A DNA stretch of 38,165 bases from an uncultured Sphingomonadales bacterium (GTDB lineage Bacteria > Pseudomonadota > Alphaproteobacteria > Sphingomonadales > CAKZYD01). Shown here in pieces: positions 35,633 through 38,165 of this stretch (positions within the stretch are counted from its first letter, which is position 1; every line of letters begins with the position of its first letter). The stretch covers positions 1-38,165 of the forward strand of contig CAKZYD010000227.1 of assembly GCA_937884085.1 (NCBI GenBank), given 5' to 3'. The translations under genes and the position numbers were made by a program. The notes below the pieces were generated by a model. It was not told the origin of the DNA. It did no database searches and was given only the letters and a program-made list of their open reading frames with translations.

Positions 35633-36140
35633 CCGGCCCTTCGGCCCCTTTGTGCAGACCGCCTATTTGGTCTCTGACCTGAAGGCGGCGGCGCAGCGCT
35701 GGGCGGAGGACTTTGGGGCAGGCCCCTTCTTTACGCTGGAAGGCATAAAGCCGGAGATGCTGGGCGGGGGTGATAACGCTGCCTCGCTGGACCACAGCTC
35801 TGCCTATGGCCAGCTCGGCGATGAGATGATTGAGCTGGTAGTCCCTGCCAATGGCAGGACATCGATTTTCGTTTGGCCGCTGGAGGCCCTGCATCATCGC
35901 GCGGTCTTCGCTACGGATTATGAGGACGCGCTCGCCTGGTTTGAAGCCAAAGGCATGGCCCATCGGGCCAGTGCGTCCGTCAATGGCATGCCCTTCGCCT
36001 TTGTCGACGCGACGCATCAGCTGGGTCACTTTGTTGAGGTCTATCCTCAGTCAGACGCCCTGGAGGGCTTTTACGCTATGGTCCGCGGTGCTGCAGACGG
36101 CTGGGATGGCGGTGACCCTGTGCGGCCCATCACCCTTTAG
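35613..36140 (+). CDS. VOC/glyoxalase-like protein
   Basis: Start MPKALNNRPFGPFVQTAYLVSDLKAAAQRWAEDFGAGPFF...HQLGHFVEVYPQSDALEGFYAMV; overlaps SDR 3' end by 20 bp. Confidence 0.8.
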   Translation: MPKALNNRPFGPFVQTAYLVSDLKAAAQRWAEDFGAGPFFTLEGIKPEMLGGGDNAASLDHSSAYGQLGDEMIELVVPANGRTSIFVWPLEALHHRAVFATDYEDALAWFEAKGMAHRASASVNGMPFAFVDATHQLGHFVEVYPQSDALEGFYAMVRGAADGWDGGDPVRPITL

Positions 36141-36994
36141 GCCGCCCGGCGCCAGGTGACAGGAAAGCTATCTTGGGGGAGCGGCTCGCCGACAACAGGC
36201 CGCTTGCCGCCCTCTTTGAGCGCTAAATCCAGAGATAGTGGCGTAGGTGCATAGCGAATGTCGTCGCCAATCCAGCGGCTGGAAAAGGCCAGGCGCCGCC
36301 CTTTTTGCGGGCTTTTGCGCGGGGCTGAGCCGTGAATGGTTTTGGGGTGAATAACCAACACATCGCCCGCTTTAGCAGGCCAGCTTTGGATGGGTGCATC
36401 CGGCGCTGTCACACGGGCTTGCAGCTCTGTCCAGGGATGAAACTCCGGCGGGCGCTCCACGTCTTGCGGTGAGAAGGTTGAATGGTAGCGATGCGGATCT
36501 TTGTTGGAGCCGCGCAGCGTTACCAGTGGCGCATTGTCTTCACCCACATCCGTCAAGGCCATCCACAGCGATGCGGAGTGGACGCCCGTGAGCGGATAGG
36601 TGCATTCATCATTGTGCCAGGGCGTCGCTGTGTCGGGCGTGTTGCCGGCTTTTGCGAAGGTACCATCCAGCCAATAGCGCAGCGTATCGGCCTCCATGAC
36701 ATCGGCCAGAATTTGTGCAGCCGGGCTGTCTTGAATCCACGTCTGGATTTCCGCGCTATAGGCCGCCACATGCAGAATGCGATAGTTGCCTTCTTTGCCG
36801 TCGATAAAGAATGGGGCTTGGCAGCTCTCTTCGGTGACTTTTTCAGGCTGTTTACCGGCTTCATAGGTCTCGATAATCCGGTCAATGCCGCGAGTGACCA
36901 TGTCGATCCAATGCTGGTCAAAGACCCCTTCGATCTTCACGCAGCCGTCCTCGTGATATTGCTGTCGATGCGCGTCCGTTACGAATGCGGCCAT
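36137..36994 (-). CDS. phytanoyl-CoA dioxygenase family protein
   Basis: YHEDGCVKIEGVFD, WHNDECTYPLTGVHSASLWMALTDVGEDNAPLVTLRGSN, AGDVLVIHPKTIHGSAPRKSPQKGRRLAFSSRWIGDD. Confidence 0.9.
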   Translation of the reverse strand: MAAFVTDAHRQQYHEDGCVKIEGVFDQHWIDMVTRGIDRIIETYEAGKQPEKVTEESCQAPFFIDGKEGNYRILHVAAYSAEIQTWIQDSPAAQILADVMEADTLRYWLDGTFAKAGNTPDTATPWHNDECTYPLTGVHSASLWMALTDVGEDNAPLVTLRGSNKDPHRYHSTFSPQDVERPPEFHPWTELQARVTAPDAPIQSWPAKAGDVLVIHPKTIHGSAPRKSPQKGRRLAFSSRWIGDDIRYAPTPLSLDLALKEGGKRPVVGEPLPQDSFPVTWRRAA

Positions 36995-36998
36995 CGCT

Positions 36999-37925
36999 CT
37001 AGCCCTCCTGCTCTTCATATTGGTTGAGTGCTGCCTTTGGTTCCAAGTCATCCGTTTTGCTCAGCCAATCATGGGGTGTGCCTTCAAGATAGGCGGAGAC
37101 GATATCTGCATAAGCCTCCCCGCCGTCAGGCCGGTGGCAGGGATGGGTGCCCTCAAACACATGGCCTCGCACGTCTTTAAGCGCCCGCACTGTCGTGGGG
37201 AATTGGCTGCGCAGCGTGTCACTATCTGCTGTTAGCGCCAGCACCGGCTGTTTGATGTCTGGGAGGCGGTCCAAAGCATTATAATTGCCGAAGGCGGTGC
37301 GCATAGGTCCGCCCGCCATGCCGGTCTGCATAAAATCAATGGCCGCTTGATGCAGCGTGGCGTCCCAAGCGCCATCAAAAGCCAATGTGGGCGCCCAGAC
37401 TTTCCAAAGATTGTGCGTCCAAGACCAAGCGTGGGTCACAGGCGCCCCCGCTTCTTCATAGGCAGGCGGCTCGAAGGAAAACTTGCTAATCATGTCGAGG
37501 CGAGTCTCGACAGTCCAATCACTCGCAATGCCGTCGAGAATCACATCCACAACGATATCAGGCGCGGCCATGGCCGTTTCCATGGCGACCTCCCCGCCCA
37601 TATGGCCCCCGTGGATGGCTATGTTGCTCAGCCCAAGATCCCGCAGGCCTTGGGCTAAGGCGGCCCCATGGCGGACCTGCGTCCACGTGGTTGGATCTGG
37701 ATGGGCCGAGGTGCCAAAGCCAAACATATCCGGCGCAAGAACATCATAGCCGCGCGCGCCAAGCGCGTGGGCCACATGGGCGAGTTGCGCGCCAGAGCCT
37801 GGCGTCCAATGAAGCAGAACGATAGGCCGTCCGGCAGGGTCGCCGAAGCGCCTGGTGTGGAGCTGGCCTTCTGGCGTGTCTAAGTAGAAGCGCTTGGAGG
37901 GATAGAGCTGGGCGATGAGGAGCAT
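36999..37925 (-). CDS. alpha/beta-hydrolase fold protein with non-canonical nucleophile elbow
   Basis: IVLLHWTPGSGAQLAHVAHALGARGYDVLAPDMFGFGTS, IAIHGGHMGGEVAMETA, VLALTADSDTL, late His in GTHPCHRPD. Confidence 0.85.
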   Translation of the reverse strand: MLLIAQLYPSKRFYLDTPEGQLHTRRFGDPAGRPIVLLHWTPGSGAQLAHVAHALGARGYDVLAPDMFGFGTSAHPDPTTWTQVRHGAALAQGLRDLGLSNIAIHGGHMGGEVAMETAMAAPDIVVDVILDGIASDWTVETRLDMISKFSFEPPAYEEAGAPVTHAWSWTHNLWKVWAPTLAFDGAWDATLHQAAIDFMQTGMAGGPMRTAFGNYNALDRLPDIKQPVLALTADSDTLRSQFPTTVRALKDVRGHVFEGTHPCHRPDGGEAYADIVSAYLEGTPHDWLSKTDDLEPKAALNQYEEQEG

Positions 37926-38010
37926 GCGCTGGCGGCCCTTTTATGCCGTTAAACGCTAGCGCCCCAAACTGCTGCTACGAACCCGGAGCTTCGTTTTATC
38001 CGCCATTTGG

Positions 38011-38163
38011 TCAAGAATCCTCTGCGCTTTTAATCTCATCGACTTTCGCGAGCGTCGGGAACAGCTTGACCCACAGGGCAGCGGTGACGACCGCCATGGC
38101 GCCGCCCAAGACCACTGCACCGATGGGACCTAGAAAGCGGGCGGCCACCCCGGATTCAAACTC
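38011..38163 (-). CDS. MFS transporter C-terminus (gene runs out of window)
   Basis: Minus frame not in ORF track: EFESGVAARFLGPIGAVVLGGAMAVVTAALWVKLFPTLAKVDEIKSAEDS*; last TM helix plus LFPxLxxVD tail. Confidence 0.65.
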   Translation of the reverse strand, partial: EFESGVAARFLGPIGAVVLGGAMAVVTAALWVKLFPTLAKVDEIKSAEDS

Positions 38164-38165
38164 GC

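Overview
38-kb chromosomal window, GC-rich, gene content typical of an Alphaproteobacterium (coaE-dnaQ-secB-Tim44-Smr block at the left edge). Main blocks: (1) coaE, dnaQ, secB, a Tim44-like gene, a Smr-domain gene and tag; (2) a nucleoside salvage/catabolism island (~4.7-15.8 kb): AMP nucleosidase, CNT nucleoside transporter, a two-domain ALDH16-type aldehyde dehydrogenase, DeoC, purine nucleoside phosphorylase, a second ALDH, a phytanoyl-CoA-dioxygenase-like gene with an in-frame amber codon, adenosine deaminase and a LOG-family protein; (3) a Phd/VapC-type toxin-antitoxin pair overlapping a stand-alone pseI/neuB-like gene; (4) a DAACS symporter, a GNAT, cysE, a PAP/fibrillin-like protein, yaaA, two secreted proteins, a methyltransferase + glycosidase-like pair, and ada; (5) a MerR-controlled beta-oxidation operon (merR-fadE-fadA-fadB) with a perfect 22-bp palindrome upstream; (6) DUF5996, a short asparaginase-domain protein, and an SDR/VOC/PhyH/alpha-beta-hydrolase cluster, ending in the C-terminus of an MFS transporter. 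Three families of palindromic intergenic repeats are visible. I see no rRNA, tRNA, CRISPR array, prophage or transposase. I cannot point to one clearly new defence-type system. The best leads are the amber-interrupted PhyH gene, the ALDH16/DeoC nucleoside island, the alpha/beta hydrolase with His at the nucleophile position, and the repeat hairpin inside the fad operon.
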